From assembly GCA_036002485.1 (NCBI GenBank), contig DASYTI010000162.1:1-64000 (forward strand): DNA of 64,000 nucleotides. The letters are read 5' to 3'. A model generated the notes under the pieces. That model ran no database searches. It saw only the letters and a program-made list of their open reading frames with translations, and was not told where the DNA came from. Of this stretch, positions 63,325 through 64,000 are shown one piece after another. This DNA comes from Candidatus Methylomirabilota bacterium (GTDB taxonomy: Bacteria > Methylomirabilota > Methylomirabilia > Rokubacteriales > CSP1-6). Within the stretch, counting starts at the first letter, position 1, and every line of letters starts with the position of its first letter. Both the position numbers and the translations under genes were made by a program.

Positions 63325-64000
63325 GCAGGAGTCGATCGGGCTTCACGCGGGAGCCGCGGCGCGAGCCGATGCCGAGGAAAGCGCCGTCGGGACCATAGAC
63401 GCGAAGAAGGGCCCCGTCCCCAGGCTCGGCGGCGCCCGGTACGGCAACGGCCTGCCCATGGAGAAAGGCGCGGGCGGGCGTTTCGGCAAGACGCAGCTCG
63501 GATATTCCGATCAGCGCAGAGTCGGGCGGAAGGAGCTGGGGCCAGAGGAGCCCGCCGTCACGCGCCTCCCGCACGGTCTCCCATGGCACCGCCGCCTCCA
63601 GGCGGTACGGGCCCACGCGCGTGCGCTGAAGCGAGGCGAGGGAGCCCCCCGGGCCGAGCGCCGCGCCGAGATCGGAGGCGAGCGTCCGCACGTAGAATCC
63701 CTTGCCGCAGCGGACGCGGATCACGAAGTCCGGCAGCGCCACCGACTCCAGCGTGATGGCGTGGACCATGACCTCGCGCGGCGACCGCTCGACTTCCCGA
63801 CCCTTTCGCGCCAGCTCGTAGAGCCGCTGGCCCTCGTGATGGAGGGCCGAATACATGGGCGGCACCTGGCGAATCGTGCCGACGAAGCTCCCCAGAGCCC
63901 GCTCCACGTCAGAGCGTTGGAGGGCCGGAACCGGACGTGTCTCGAGGGTCGTGCCCGAGAGGTCCTGGGTATCGGTGACGATACCCAGGCGCACCGTGGC
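63287..64000 (-). CDS. truB: tRNA pseudouridine synthase B (5' end cut by window)
   Basis: The C-terminal about 237 residues of TruB, which makes Psi55 in the T arm of tRNA. VRLGIVTDTQDLSGTTLETRP, QVPPMYSALHHEGQRLYELARKG and CGKGFYVRTLASDLGAALGPGG are characteristic. The catalytic Asp region lies off the window edge. A C-terminal PUA-like region is present (GQAVAVPGAAEPGDGALLRVYGPDGAFLGIG). The gene order truB-ribF-rpsO-pnp is the widespread bacterial arrangement. Confidence 0.95.
   Translation of the reverse strand, partial: ATVRLGIVTDTQDLSGTTLETRPVPALQRSDVERALGSFVGTIRQVPPMYSALHHEGQRLYELARKGREVERSPREVMVHAITLESVALPDFVIRVRCGKGFYVRTLASDLGAALGPGGSLASLQRTRVGPYRLEAAVPWETVREARDGGLLWPQLLPPDSALIGISELRLAETPARAFLHGQAVAVPGAAEPGDGALLRVYGPDGAFLGIGSRRGSRVKPDRLLHANSSRTRVLPA

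Overview
This is a high-GC bacterial chromosomal segment with dense short-spaced operons, many GTG/TTG starts and no plasmid or phage hallmarks. The gene mix suggests a soil or sediment heterotroph: flavin monooxygenase, TauD-type dioxygenase, P450, dipeptide-type ABC transporter, CoA-transferase, an EMO-like Fe-S membrane protein and many signalling proteins. My best guess is Candidatus Rokubacteria (Methylomirabilota) or a relative. That is an inference from gene style and repeats; no rRNA or tRNA gene was found to test it.

Layout. 1-6.7 kb holds accessory metabolism: a partial TauD/TfdA dioxygenase, a DHA2 exporter, a DAO-family oxidoreductase, a DinB-like protein, an O6-alkylguanine-DNA alkyltransferase and a glycosyltransferase. 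6.8-11.3 kb holds the most unusual locus: an LLM flavin oxidoreductase and a B12-binding radical SAM protein whose apparent stop is a UGA inside the motif Cys-UGA-Ala-Glu-Pro. A hairpin of bacterial SECIS type follows the UGA, so I annotate the gene as a selenoprotein. A DUF1272 zinc-type protein and a P450 diverge from it across a 24-bp dyad. 11.4-14.8 kb is a peptide-type ABC importer without ATPases. 15-24.8 kb is a signalling block: two single-domain receivers (one lacking its phosphoacceptor Asp), a Crp/Fnr regulator with three matching palindromes nearby, a HAD-HerA fusion and two hybrid histidine kinases. 25-32 kb holds a CoA-transferase, a DUF1232 protein, an HdrD-like/EMO-like Fe-S protein, MeaB, YceI, RimI and TsaB. 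32-40 kb holds an orotate phosphoribosyltransferase-like gene, a 13-residue polylysine microgene with its own promoter and hairpin, a class III cyclase, the rpiB-glyA-nrdR operon, a GNAT enzyme, a LysR regulator and an MFS protein.

40-64 kb is one long leftward block: truB-ribF-rpsO-pnp-M16 peptidase-purB-purC-purS-purQ-purL-purF-purM-purN-purH-TPR protein-purD-mobA-unknown-small basic ORF-thiI-MBL/beta-CASP-acyltransferase-MFS. It contains nearly all of de novo purine synthesis from PRPP to IMP and on toward AMP; purE, purK and purA are not in the window.

Several families of structured intergenic repeats are present: (i) a terminal-inverted-repeat element with a covarying central hairpin (8.0 and 37.3 kb); (ii) a CTCGCCTCG/CTCAGCTCGAA module (30.3, 32.3 and 51.3 kb), combined inside the pur operon with the hairpin of family (i); (iii) a double-hairpin element at two convergent gene ends (2.7 and 14.8 kb). 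No CRISPR array, rRNA, tRNA or transposase gene was seen.
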